Below, one piece after another: positions 26,953 to 35,846 of a DNA stretch of 64,000 nucleotides (the first letter of the stretch is position 1; every line of letters starts with the position of its first letter). The notes beneath the pieces were generated by a model that saw only the letters and a program-made list of their open reading frames with translations, ran no database searches and was not told the origin of the DNA. The position numbers and the translations under genes are program-made. Source of the DNA: Nocardioides sp. Soil797 (GTDB lineage: Bacteria; Actinomycetota; Actinomycetes; Propionibacteriales; Nocardioidaceae); contig LMSR01000003.1 of assembly GCA_001429555.1 (NCBI GenBank), positions 29,972 to 93,971 of the forward strand. The letters are read 5' to 3'.

Positions 26953-27921
26953 TCAAGCGTTCTGTCCCATAATGACGGCAAGAAGCGTCTCGCGCAGCGC
27001 GGTCAGGGCTTCGGGCTGACGCTTGTCGCGAAGGTGTGCGAGCCGCAGGGTTCTCTGCAGGCTCGGTTTGAGGGGCCGCGCTACGAACTCGCCGGTCTCG
27101 AGCTCGGCGACGCAGGCACTCTCGGGCAGGATGGCGCTGTACCCGTCGCGTCGAATCATCTCCTTCATCAGCGACACGCTGTCGAAGCGCAGCCCCGGGT
27201 CGATCTTGAGGTCCCCCTCCTCGAAGTAGCGCTCCAGGATCCCGCGGGTTCCGAAGGGTGCCGCGGGCAGGATGAGCTCAAGTCTAGCGAGATCGGCGCG
27301 TTTGACGACTGCCTGCTGCAGGTGGGGGTTGTCGCTGCGACCGGTCACGAGAAGTGCCTCGTCGAAGAGTTTGGTGGTCGAGATCTTCGGCGAGTTTGCC
27401 CGCACGAGAACGACTGCGAGGTCGACCGCGCCGCTCGTCAACATTTCGTACACGTGGCCGCTGGAGGCCTCGAAGACCGAGACGTGGATGTGTGGGTACT
27501 CCTTGCTGAACCGTCTCAGGACGTCGGGGACGTAGGTGGTGGAGAACGGCCGGGACACCGCCAGCGACACCCTGTCGCGGGGGCCGAGCTTGGACTGCTC
27601 GACCTCGTCGACAGCGGTGCCCATGAGGTCGAGGACCTCGACTGCGTACTGGAGGAGCACACGACCGGTCGCGGTGGGCTCGACTCCGTGTCCTCGTCGC
27701 TCGAGGAGCTTGGTGCCCAGGTCGGTCTCGAGCTGCCGGATCTGGCGGCTCAGGGCTGGCTGGGCGATGTCGAGTGCTGCTTCGGCGGCCGTGAAGCTTC
27801 CGCCCTGAGCAACGTGCATGAAGTAGAGGAGCCGTCGGGAGTCGATCAGGCGCGACGAGGCGACGGCAGTCACCTCGCTCGCCGTGCGCGGTACGCGCTT
27901 GTCAGTCGCCACACCGGGCAT
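26953..27921 (-). CDS. LysR-family transcription regulator
   Basis: 322 residues from ATG 27921. The helix-turn-helix (about residues 25-85) reads GSFTAAEAALDIAQPALSRQ then LETDLGTKLLER, canonical LysR. The rest is a periplasmic-binding-like effector domain. It lies downstream of the enoyl-CoA hydratase gene on the minus strand, close to the divergent control region of the catabolic operon at 28945-29137, so it is the best candidate activator of that operon. The inducer is unknown. Confidence 0.88.
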   Translation of the reverse strand: MPGVATDKRVPRTASEVTAVASSRLIDSRRLLYFMHVAQGGSFTAAEAALDIAQPALSRQIRQLETDLGTKLLERRGHGVEPTATGRVLLQYAVEVLDLMGTAVDEVEQSKLGPRDRVSLAVSRPFSTTYVPDVLRRFSKEYPHIHVSVFEASSGHVYEMLTSGAVDLAVVLVRANSPKISTTKLFDEALLVTGRSDNPHLQQAVVKRADLARLELILPAAPFGTRGILERYFEEGDLKIDPGLRFDSVSLMKEMIRRDGYSAILPESACVAELETGEFVARPLKPSLQRTLRLAHLRDKRQPEALTALRETLLAVIMGQNA

Positions 27922-27949
27922 TCTGGCACTCGTCTGGCATGGCTCGGGT

Positions 27950-28768
27950 CTACCTCCCCGTCCAGCGGGGCGGACGCCGTTCGGCGAAGGCGAGGGACCC
28001 TTCGCGTGCGTCGTGCGACTCGAGCACCGACCGGGTGAGCGCCTCGTGCTCATCCCAGGTCAGGTCGGCGCCGCCGTCTGCTGCACGGATGAGGATCGTC
28101 TTCGACATCTCGATGGCCAACGGGGCGTTGTCGGCGATGCTGCCAGCCAGCGCGATCGCGGCCTCCACGGCGCCGCCGGGCGGGGTCAGCCGGTTGACCA
28201 GGCCGACCTCGTGCAGGCGCGCCGCGCTCATGGGTTGTCCCGTCAGCGCCACCTCGGCCGCTACATGCCAGGGGATCCGGTGGGGGAGCCGAAGGAGACC
28301 TCCGGCTGCGGCGACGAGGCCTCTGCGAACTTCCGGCAGGCCCAGCTGCGCATTGTCGGCTGCCACGACCAGGTCGCACGCCAAAGCCATCTCCATGCCC
28401 CCGGCGAGTGCGAACCCCTCGATCGCTGCGATCACCGGTTTGCGCGGGGGACGGCGGGTGAATCCGGCGAAGCCACCGTCCTCGAGGAACGGCAGATCGC
28501 CCGACGCGAAGGCCTTCAGGTCCATTCCGGCGCTGAACCCCTTGCCGGCGCCCGTGAGGACCGCCACCCGGAGGTCAGGGTCTGCGTCGAAGTCGGCGAA
28601 TGCCTGGAAGAGGGCCCGCGCGAGGCTCATGTCGACCGCGTTCCTGGCCGCGGGCCTGTTGAGTGTCATGAGCACGACGCGCGGGTCGTCCGGTAGCCGG
28701 TCGAGGAGCAGTGGCCACTCGGTCTGGTGCGGGGCGCGGTCTGGGTCCTGGTTCGGGTCGTGGCTCAA
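27950..28768 (-). CDS. Enoyl-CoA hydratase/isomerase (crotonase family)
   Basis: 272 residues if started at TTG 28768. That TTG overlaps the stop of the bioY remnant (TTGA), which supports coupled translation; no ATG/GTG start gives a better fit. Oxyanion-hole segments AGKGFSAGMDL and IEGFALAGGMEMAL are present, with Glu in GGMEMA and LPEVRRG as expected for hydratases. It acts on acyl-CoA thioesters and probably helps in later breakdown of the acyl-CoA made by the island pathway. The start codon is uncertain. Confidence 0.8.
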   Translation of the reverse strand: MSHDPNQDPDRAPHQTEWPLLLDRLPDDPRVVLMTLNRPAARNAVDMSLARALFQAFADFDADPDLRVAVLTGAGKGFSAGMDLKAFASGDLPFLEDGGFAGFTRRPPRKPVIAAIEGFALAGGMEMALACDLVVAADNAQLGLPEVRRGLVAAAGGLLRLPHRIPWHVAAEVALTGQPMSAARLHEVGLVNRLTPPGGAVEAAIALAGSIADNAPLAIEMSKTILIRAADGGADLTWDEHEALTRSVLESHDAREGSLAFAERRPPRWTGR

Positions 28769-28944
28769 CGGGTACGCCGATCCGGGACCAGGGACAGGGG
28801 CGTGTGGACGGCGACTTGTGCGGCCAAGCCGGTCAGCGCGGCGCCGTAGATGACGACAGCAACGTCGACGACGGCATGGCATGGCAGGACGTCGGCGAGG
28901 ACGCTGTGGGGGGAGTAGGTGGGGCGGATCGCGGCTGTGCTCAT
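28765..28944 (-). pseudogene. bioY: bioY N-terminal remnant (59 codons)
   Basis: A strong AAAGGAG ribosome site precedes ATG 28944. The reading MSTAAIRPTYSPHSVLADVL and the membrane start YGAALTGLAAQVAV match the first 45-50 residues of actinobacterial BioY, the substrate-binding part of the biotin transporter. Homology breaks off and a stop follows at 28765-28767. A full bioY lies at 42329. The remnant now provides a leader ORF whose stop overlaps the TTG start of the hydratase gene. Confidence 0.6.
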
Positions 28945-29137
28945 GAATTCTCCTTTATGTGAACGAAGGCCGTAGACGTGGCGCCCGTCACATGTTACGT
29001 TCCGATTGCGATAACTGCTATGCCGAAACGCGAATTATCAGAACCAGCGCCGACGCCCGTGTGAGAGGGCCAACCGGTGCGCCGGCCGAGAAGCCTTTGC
29101 GGGCTGGCTCGGAGAGTCAGCAACGGAAAGGACAGAG
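28945..29137. promoter_or_regulatory. Divergent control region of the catabolic operon
   Basis: 193 bases between the bioY remnant (-) and the first kinase-module gene (+). The middle (28990-29040) is AT-richer, with GATAACTGC and GCGAATTATC as imperfect dyads (GATAA ... TTATC). A LysR-type site is expected here, but I cannot pick one with confidence. Both outward transcripts should start here. Confidence 0.45.
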
Positions 29138-29884
29138 ATGGTGAAGCTGTACACGGACACCGACAAGTTCGAGTCCCACGAAGGTCCGGTCGTGGTCGAG
29201 GCGTTCCACTCCGCGTTGAAGGACCTCGTACGGTCCTCGCTCGACAAGGCGGGCGTCTCCTGGAAGGAGTTCGTCTTCTCCAAGGAGTACGAGTTCATCA
29301 CCCCCGAAGCCATCGCCGCGATCGAGCAGAGCGTGGTGGAGAGCGGCTACCGCTATCAGACCTCTGCGGTGATCTCGTTCATCGAGCGGCCAGAGGCCTA
29401 CTCACCCATCGCCGGCGCGGACGCGACCTCGGACACGTTCTCGTTCGAGCACGCCGACGCTGTCACGAGCGAGCTCGAGGACGGAAGGGCGCAGGTCGGG
29501 CAGGGCGACAACGTCGCGACTTACGCGAAGAACGTCATCGGCACGGCGCGCTACTACCGCTCCATCGACGACGTGATGACCGGTCTGCGTGAGGGAGTGC
29601 CGGCGAACACGGTCGCGATCATCGATGACTCGGGCGGCACGCTCACCGCTCCGATAATCGAGCAGTTCACCGGCATCGTCTGCGCGGGCGGCACCGTCCG
29701 CTCCCACTTGGGCATCCTCACGCGCGAGTACGGGATCCCGTGCGTGATGAACTCGAAGATCTCCGGGGTCGTGAACGGCGACACCGTCGAGGTCGGAGTG
29801 TCCGGCGCTGCCAAGACGACCGAGGCCTACCAGCAAGGGCGCGAGATGTCCGTGCCCGTCTGGAAGCACGCCTCCGCGTCCTGA
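29138..29884 (+). CDS. PEP-utilising mobile-domain protein (phosphohistidine carrier)
   Basis: 248 residues, AAAGGA before ATG 29138. The C-terminal part (about 150-235) is the swivelling phosphohistidine domain of PEP synthase/PPDK: GGTVRSHLGILTREYGIPC with active His190. The N-terminal 140 residues are unfamiliar. In PPDK-type enzymes this domain carries a phosphoryl group from the ATP site to the acceptor site. It is the first gene of the island operon; phenylphosphate synthase is a known case in which these domains are split onto separate subunits. Confidence 0.82.
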   Translation: MVKLYTDTDKFESHEGPVVVEAFHSALKDLVRSSLDKAGVSWKEFVFSKEYEFITPEAIAAIEQSVVESGYRYQTSAVISFIERPEAYSPIAGADATSDTFSFEHADAVTSELEDGRAQVGQGDNVATYAKNVIGTARYYRSIDDVMTGLREGVPANTVAIIDDSGGTLTAPIIEQFTGIVCAGGTVRSHLGILTREYGIPCVMNSKISGVVNGDTVEVGVSGAAKTTEAYQQGREMSVPVWKHASAS

Positions 29885-29921
29885 CTACCCATCCCGACCG
29901 ACCGTGACCAAGGAGTCCACG

Positions 29922-31490
29922 ATGGCCGCCACCAAGCTCAGCTACGCAGACCTGCTCCAGACAAACAACATCATGCGGTGTCAGGGGGAGGAGACTCTCT
30001 TCCTCGGCATCACCCGCACCGTGCAGGAGTCGAAGTTCTTCCCCGTCTCCGCCTACGTGATGCTCGGGTACCTCAACGCCTTCTACCGCTACCCGGCGCT
30101 GCTGCGGAAGGTCGAGGCGGCGATGCCGCCCGAGGAGATCGCCGACCGCATCCGAAACACCAACTCCAAGCTCAAGTCGATGGGCACCAACTGGTGCATG
30201 CCGAACTTCTACCTGCTCGGACGCGAAATGCTCATCAACATGGGCGTCATCCGTCCCCAGGACGCGGCCGAGGACGTCGCCTACGTCTTGGACTTCTGGC
30301 GCCGCTACCAGCTGGCCTGGCGCCGCGACGACGGCCACCTGACCAACCTCGAGGGTGGACACCGCTCGCAGGTGCTGCCTGAGCGGCAGGTGCAGGTCAT
30401 GCACGCGGACATGTTCGACTGCGCCGAGGGTGACGAGCTGCACGAGGCAGCCATCAACTTCACCGCCGCCATCAGCCAGTACGCCGTCCTGATTGCATGC
30501 GAGAGCCGTGTCTGCATGACCAACCACGGGCCGTACAACCTCGGCGAGGACCGGGAGCTCCTCGTCCGCGAGTTCTTCGACCTCGGCCAGGGCGACCTGC
30601 CGTGGCTCGACGACATAGCCGACGAGCTCCCGTTCAGCCGCCTCACCCTGGCCACGGGGGTAAAGGACACCCACTTCTACATCGTCGACGATTGGGGCAG
30701 CTACGAGGCCAAGCCCGAGTACAAGGCTGAGAACCTGGTCACGGTCGGGCTCTACACCTCCGACGACCTCTCCGAGACCCACATTCCCGTCGGCATGGGA
30801 TCGCGCGAGGAGCTGACGCAGACCCTCAACGACTACGCGCAGAAGCTCAAGGACGTCACCACCAAGCTGTGGGAGCGTCTGGCGGGCTACCAGCGCGAGC
30901 AGCTGATGGACGCCGGCGCGTTCACCTACTTCGCCATCATCCGGGACTTCGCCCACGTCGCCGGCGTGTACGACCAGGAGGACTGGTTCACAATCGACGA
31001 ACGAGCCGACCGGTTCCGCGTCCTGCTCAACGACGAGTACGGCAACGAGATCCTCGGTGCTCTGTTCGTGCCGCTCTCGCTCAACAGCCACCAGCAGAAC
31101 GAGTACCAGATGATGCGGCACTCGGGAATGCCGAAGCGGACCTACTCGCCCATCCCGTACACCGTCCTGCAGGCCGAGGACGACGACTACGTGGCGTCCG
31201 TGGGACCGGACCTGAGCCCCGGGGTGACCTATCTGCCCGAGAAGGTCGACCGCTACTGGACCACCCGCGGGACCATGACGGCCGACGAGCTCAACCAAGC
31301 CACGCGTGACTTCACGCCGCGCTTGGCCGGCGAGGACCTGCGCTACCTCGACGACGCGTGGGTGAAGTACAACTTCGACACCCCGCTGGCAGCCTCGCTC
31401 TACGAGATCGATCAGGAGCAGTCCCGGGTGCTGGCCGGTAAGGGCGCCGGGCTGCGTCGCGACGACGTCGAGCGTCTCCGGTCCGAGTGA
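29922..31490 (+). CDS. Unknown 522-residue subunit of the phosphotransferase module
   Basis: I chose ATG 29922 because AAGGAG lies seven bases before it; GTG 29904 would put that site inside the gene. The protein is soluble and mixed alpha/beta, with no Walker, ATP-grasp or PEP-barrel motif that I can see. Many Trp/Tyr/His residues (NWCMPNFYLLGREM, MHADMFDCAEGDE, SLNSHQQNEYQMM) suggest a large enzyme domain. Between the two phosphocarrier genes, it is the best candidate for the subunit that binds the organic phosphoryl acceptor (inference). Confidence 0.7.
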   Translation: MAATKLSYADLLQTNNIMRCQGEETLFLGITRTVQESKFFPVSAYVMLGYLNAFYRYPALLRKVEAAMPPEEIADRIRNTNSKLKSMGTNWCMPNFYLLGREMLINMGVIRPQDAAEDVAYVLDFWRRYQLAWRRDDGHLTNLEGGHRSQVLPERQVQVMHADMFDCAEGDELHEAAINFTAAISQYAVLIACESRVCMTNHGPYNLGEDRELLVREFFDLGQGDLPWLDDIADELPFSRLTLATGVKDTHFYIVDDWGSYEAKPEYKAENLVTVGLYTSDDLSETHIPVGMGSREELTQTLNDYAQKLKDVTTKLWERLAGYQREQLMDAGAFTYFAIIRDFAHVAGVYDQEDWFTIDERADRFRVLLNDEYGNEILGALFVPLSLNSHQQNEYQMMRHSGMPKRTYSPIPYTVLQAEDDDYVASVGPDLSPGVTYLPEKVDRYWTTRGTMTADELNQATRDFTPRLAGEDLRYLDDAWVKYNFDTPLAASLYEIDQEQSRVLAGKGAGLRRDDVERLRSE

Positions 31491-31534
31491 CCGCACCTGG
31501 CTGACACCGACATTTCGCACATGGAGGAGAACAG

Positions 31535-32143
31535 ATGAGAGCGGACGAGCACCTGGTGCTGCACGGGCTCGCGGTCAAGAGGCACGCCACCGCGGAGGAG
31601 GTCGCCGACGCGATCGGCGATGACCCCACGAGGGTCGAGGAGGTCCTCGCTGCCAATGTCACCACCGGCCGCGTGGCCGACCTCAACGGCAAGTACACCC
31701 TACTGCCCGGAGGCCGGATGATCGTCAAGGGCGAATACTCCCGCCACTACGCCGACGTTCGCAGCAGCGAACCGTTCCTCGCGGCATACGAACGGTTCGA
31801 GCGAGTCAACGAGGAGGTCAAGGCACTCATCACCAGCTGGCAGGTGCGCGAGCTGCCGTCCGGGGAGGCTGTCACCAACGATCACTCGGACGCGGACTAC
31901 GACGAGAAGGTGATCGACCGGCTGGGCGCGCTCCACGAGCGCTTCGAGCCGACGTTGCAGGAGATGTGCACGGTCGTGCCGCGGCTGCAGCGGTACGCCG
32001 GCAAGCTCGACGCCGCGCTCGACAAGGCCGAGCAGGGCGATCGGCAGTGGGTCAGCGACGTCAACCTCCCCAGCTTCCACACCGTGTGGTTCGAGATGCA
32101 CGAGGACCTGCTCTGCATGCTGGGCAAGGTGCGCGTTGAGTAG
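31535..32143 (+). CDS. Winged-helix/helical subunit of the phosphotransferase module
   Basis: 202 residues, GGAGGAGA before ATG 31535. Residues 1-65 (HLVLHGLAVKRHATAEEVADA, then VAANV...GRV-LLPGGR) look like the winged-helix unit found at an end of actinobacterial PPDK-like proteins. Residues 75-200 form a helical bundle. It probably links or regulates the ATP-binding subunit rather than binding DNA as a regulator. Its stop is overlapped by the TTG start of the next gene. Confidence 0.65.
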   Translation: MRADEHLVLHGLAVKRHATAEEVADAIGDDPTRVEEVLAANVTTGRVADLNGKYTLLPGGRMIVKGEYSRHYADVRSSEPFLAAYERFERVNEEVKALITSWQVRELPSGEAVTNDHSDADYDEKVIDRLGALHERFEPTLQEMCTVVPRLQRYAGKLDAALDKAEQGDRQWVSDVNLPSFHTVWFEMHEDLLCMLGKVRVE

Positions 32144-33965
32144 CGCCGCCGTCCCGACCAGGGCCTACACGCACCGGCTCTCGGGCTCCACCGACCTTCC
32201 CGACCGCAACCTGGTCGGCGGCAAGGCATGGTCCTTGGCGCGGATGACGTCCCTTGGCCTGCGGGTCCCGCCAGCGTTCGTGGTCACCACCGAGGGGTTC
32301 CGTCACTTCCACGAGGCCGGCGAGCTCACCGAACGGCTGCGGGCACAGGTGCTCGACGGCCTTGCGGACCTCGAGCGGTCAACAGGACGCCAATTCGGTG
32401 TCGGTCCTGCGCCGCTGCTGCTCTCGGTGCGCTCGGGGGCAGCCATCTCGATGCCCGGAATGATGGACACCGTCCTGAACCTCGGCATGACCGACGAGGT
32501 GGAAGCGGCACTGGCGAACGAGAGCGGGGACGCCGCGTTCGCCCACGACACCCACCACCGATTCCTGGAGCTCTTCAACGACGTCGTCCTGGGCCTGGAC
32601 CCGCACGACCACCGCGCGGACTCCCCGGCTGCGGTTCGTGCCAGCGTCTCGACCGCACGGCCCGACGTCGCGTGGGATCCGCTGGGGCAACTGATGGCCT
32701 CGATCGAGGCCGTGTTCAAGTCCTGGAACTCGCGACGTGCACGCCGCTACCGCGCCCACCAGGGGATTTCGGACGACCTCGGGACCGCAGTGACCGTCCA
32801 GGCCATGGTGTTCGGCAACCTCGGAGAAGACTCCGGCACCGGTGTGCTGTTCTCACGCAACCCCCTGGACGGCTCCAAGCAGGTCTACGGCGAGTACCTG
32901 CGCCGAGCACAGGGCGAGGACGTCGTCTCGGGTCGCGTGACACCGCAGCCACTCAGCGAACTAGCCGACCAGAGCCCGACGCTGCACAGCGAGCTGTTGG
33001 CCGCGGCCCAGACGCTGGAGCAGGCCAACCGCGAAGTCCAGGACGTCGAATTCACCGTCCAGAGCGGGCAGCTCTACCTGCTCCAGTCGCGCACCGCGAA
33101 GCTCGCACCCGAGGCCGCCCTGCGATCGACCATCGACCTGGTCGAGGAAGGCGTGCTCTCCGTCGACGCCGCGGTACGCCGGCTCACCCCCTCACAAGCG
33201 AGGTCCCTGGTCGCGCCCCGACTGGCGACGACGAGCCAGAGCAACCCGCCCGTGGCCAGCGGCGAGAGCGCGTGCGCCGGCGTGGGCATCGGAAGGGTCG
33301 TCGACGACCCCGACCAAGCCATCTCCCTCGCCGCCGAGGGCATCGCCGTCATCCTGGCTCGCCCGACGACCAGCCCGGAAGACCTTGGAGGCATGCTCGC
33401 TGCGCGAGCAGTCGTCACCGACGAAGGCGGGAGCACGTCCCACGCCGCAGTCGTCAGTCGCGCCCTCGGCCTCCCGTGCGTGGTGGGCTGCGGAGCGGGG
33501 AGCCTCAACCCACACGTCGGTAGCATCGTCACCGTCGACGGCGCGACCGGCACCGTGTACGCCGGCGAGCTGCCGGTCCTCGTCCCTCGCGAAGACGACT
33601 CCGACGACCTCCGCACGGTGATCGCCTGGGCCCGCACCCTCTCACCCATCTCCATCACGGCGACCGCCGAAGGGCTCGACGCCGACGACGTGGTCGACCT
33701 CACGGACATCCCCGGAGGCATCGACCCCGAACAGGTCGCCGCGACCATCGCTGGACTTCCACCCACTCAGGCCATCAGCGGCGGCGCGGCCGGATCGCCC
33801 GAAGCAGTCACCGCCGCCATTGACGCAGGCGTCTCCCGGATCGTCACCGACCCGGTCCTGCCAGCCCTCCTGGCCGCCGTCCACCACACCGCGCCGGGCC
33901 AGCCCGATGCGACAGCACCGACATCCGCCGACTCACCCACAGACACGAAGGGTCAACCACGATGA
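32136..33965 (+). CDS. PPDK-like ATP-binding subunit lacking the PEP barrel
   Basis: 609 residues from TTG 32136. Residues 1-330 are the pyruvate-phosphate-dikinase nucleotide-binding part: SMPGMMDTVLNLG at 105-117, GTGVLFSRNP at 234-243 and VEFTV-GQLYLLQSR at 304-319. Residues 370-480 are a mobile domain with GGSTSHAAVV and active His436. The last 130 residues are unfamiliar; the C-terminal PEP/pyruvate TIM barrel of a normal ~870-residue PPDK is absent. It should charge a histidine from ATP and hand the phosphate to a non-pyruvate acceptor. Confidence 0.85.
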   Translation: MSSAAVPTRAYTHRLSGSTDLPDRNLVGGKAWSLARMTSLGLRVPPAFVVTTEGFRHFHEAGELTERLRAQVLDGLADLERSTGRQFGVGPAPLLLSVRSGAAISMPGMMDTVLNLGMTDEVEAALANESGDAAFAHDTHHRFLELFNDVVLGLDPHDHRADSPAAVRASVSTARPDVAWDPLGQLMASIEAVFKSWNSRRARRYRAHQGISDDLGTAVTVQAMVFGNLGEDSGTGVLFSRNPLDGSKQVYGEYLRRAQGEDVVSGRVTPQPLSELADQSPTLHSELLAAAQTLEQANREVQDVEFTVQSGQLYLLQSRTAKLAPEAALRSTIDLVEEGVLSVDAAVRRLTPSQARSLVAPRLATTSQSNPPVASGESACAGVGIGRVVDDPDQAISLAAEGIAVILARPTTSPEDLGGMLAARAVVTDEGGSTSHAAVVSRALGLPCVVGCGAGSLNPHVGSIVTVDGATGTVYAGELPVLVPREDDSDDLRTVIAWARTLSPISITATAEGLDADDVVDLTDIPGGIDPEQVAATIAGLPPTQAISGGAAGSPEAVTAAIDAGVSRIVTDPVLPALLAAVHHTAPGQPDATAPTSADSPTDTKGQPR

Positions 33966-34477
33966 AGCCGACCATGGACGACGTCCAGGTGGTCCTCGCC
34001 CGTTTCGACGAGTCCGACTGGGACGAGCTCCATATCGACGCAGGCGACTTCCGTCTCCACGTCAGCAAGTCGCCCCGCTCCGAACGAGCCGTCTCCTCGC
34101 CCAGCGCCTTCGCACCGGCTGCCGCACCGGCTGCCGCGCCGCAGCAGGCGCCGACAGCGCCCGCCGCGACAACGCCCGGCGCTGGGGCAGATGACACGGG
34201 TGTCGGCGAGCAGGGCGACGAGCTGGCTGAGGGCGTCGTCGTACGGGCGCCCAGCCTCGGCACCTTCTACCGCTCGCCCAAACCCGGAGCGCAGCCCTAC
34301 GTCGAGGTCGGCTCGGACGTCACCGCGTCCTCCCAGCTGTGTCTGCTTGAGGTCATGAAGCTCTACACGGCCGTCGAGGCGGGGGTGGATGGCGTCATCG
34401 TCCAGGTGCTCGTCGACGATTCCGCTCTGGTAGAGCACGGGCAGCCGCTGTTCGTGGTCCGCCCGCACGGGGAGTGA
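33962..34477 (+). CDS. Biotin carboxyl carrier protein
   Basis: 171 residues. An Ala/Pro-rich linker (about 40-85) leads to the biotinyl domain (90-171), in which Lys133 of LLEVMKLYTAV is the biotinylated residue. It carries carboxybiotin between the biotin carboxylase next door and the carboxyltransferase at 35843. It overlaps the previous stop (ATGA). The biotin transporter genes later in the island fit the demand this protein creates. Confidence 0.92.
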   Translation: MKPTMDDVQVVLARFDESDWDELHIDAGDFRLHVSKSPRSERAVSSPSAFAPAAAPAAAPQQAPTAPAATTPGAGADDTGVGEQGDELAEGVVVRAPSLGTFYRSPKPGAQPYVEVGSDVTASSQLCLLEVMKLYTAVEAGVDGVIVQVLVDDSALVEHGQPLFVVRPHGE

Positions 34478-34484
34478 AGAGACA

Positions 34485-35846
34485 GTGGAGCGCCTGCTGA
34501 TCGCGAACCGTGGCGAGATTGCGGTGCGAGTCGCCCGATCCGCCCGCGAGCGCGGAGTCCACACGGTGCTCGCGGCCTCGGAAGCAGACCGGGACAGCCT
34601 CGCCGCGCGCCACGTCGACCGCACGGTCGTCATCGGACCTCCGGCCTCGGCAGCGTCGTACCTCAACATCCCGCTCCTGATCCACACCGCGATCGCAACC
34701 GGCTGTCAGGCCGTGCACCCCGGCTTCGGTTTCCTCTCGGAGAGGGCCGACTTCGCCGACGCCGTCGAGGAGGCGGGGCTGGTGTTCGTCGGCCCTCGCG
34801 GAGAGACCATCCGACGCATCGGCGACAAGCTTGGCGCCCGCGAGGTCGCACGCAAGGCCGGCGTTCCCATGGCCGCCGGCAGCCTGGAGGTCAAGACCGT
34901 CGAGGACGCCCTCGAGATCGCCGCCGGCATCGGCTACCCCGTCATCACCAAGGCCTCGGCCGGCGGCGGTGGACGGGGCATGAAGATCGCCCGCGACGCC
35001 GAGGAGCTCGCGGCCACCTTCGACACCGCGGCCCGCGAGGCCGAGCAGGCCTTCGGTGACGGTCGGCTGTACCTCGAACGCTTCGTGGAGCGGGCCCGTC
35101 ACCTCGAGGTGCAGGTCTTCGGCGACGGCACCGGGCAGGTCGTGCACTTCGGCGAACGCGACTGCAGCATCCAGCGACGCCACCAGAAGATGGTTGAGGA
35201 GGCTCCCGCGCAGCTCCTCACCGCGGAGACCCGCGCCCGCCTGCACGAGGCAGCCGTCGCGCTGCTGCGGGCGATCGACTACCGCGGAGCCGGCACGGTG
35301 GAGTTCCTCTACGACCCCGACACCGACGACTTCTTCTTCATGGAGGTCAACGCACGACTCCAGGTGGAGCACCCCGTCTCGGAGGAGGTCAACGGCATCG
35401 ACCTCGTCGACCTCCAGCTCATCATCGCCTCGGGCGACGAGTTTCACTGGGACCAGGAACGCATCCGCCAGAGTGGTCACAGCATCGAGGTCAGGATCCT
35501 GGCCGAGGACCCTGCGGACGGCTTCCGCCCCTCACCCGGGCGCATCACCCACTGGAAGACACCCGAAGGCGACGGGATCCGTCTCGACGCCGCGGTCGAG
35601 GCCGGCTCCTTCGTGCCCCCCTACTACGACAGCATGATCGCCAAGCTCATCGTCACCGCCGAGGACCGGCCAGCGGCGATCGCACGACTGGCCGAGGCGC
35701 TCGACGACTTCCACGTCGAAGGCATCCACACCAACATCCCGCTTCTGCGTCAGCTTGTGCGCGCCCGCGACTTCATCGACAACACCACCAGCACGCGGTG
35801 GCTCGACGCCGCCGCAACCACCCTGATCGGGAGGAACACCCCATGA
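34485..35846 (+). CDS. Biotin carboxylase
   Basis: 453 residues, GTG 34485 behind a GGAG site. ATP-grasp signatures are KASAGGGGRGMK (glycine-rich loop, about 157-168), GERDCSIQRRHQK and EVNARLQVEHPVSE (active-site region, about 286-299). It carboxylates biotin on the carrier protein using ATP and bicarbonate. It looks intact and standard, in contrast to its carboxyltransferase partner. The stop overlaps the next ATG. Confidence 0.95.
   Translation: MERLLIANRGEIAVRVARSARERGVHTVLAASEADRDSLAARHVDRTVVIGPPASAASYLNIPLLIHTAIATGCQAVHPGFGFLSERADFADAVEEAGLVFVGPRGETIRRIGDKLGAREVARKAGVPMAAGSLEVKTVEDALEIAAGIGYPVITKASAGGGGRGMKIARDAEELAATFDTAAREAEQAFGDGRLYLERFVERARHLEVQVFGDGTGQVVHFGERDCSIQRRHQKMVEEAPAQLLTAETRARLHEAAVALLRAIDYRGAGTVEFLYDPDTDDFFFMEVNARLQVEHPVSEEVNGIDLVDLQLIIASGDEFHWDQERIRQSGHSIEVRILAEDPADGFRPSPGRITHWKTPEGDGIRLDAAVEAGSFVPPYYDSMIAKLIVTAEDRPAAIARLAEALDDFHVEGIHTNIPLLRQLVRARDFIDNTTSTRWLDAAATTLIGRNTP

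Noticed and set aside
28945..29137. A BioQ- or BirA-type biotin operator before the bioY stub
   Set aside because: I looked for TGAAC-N3-GTTAC-like and other biotin operators and found only half-site resemblance.
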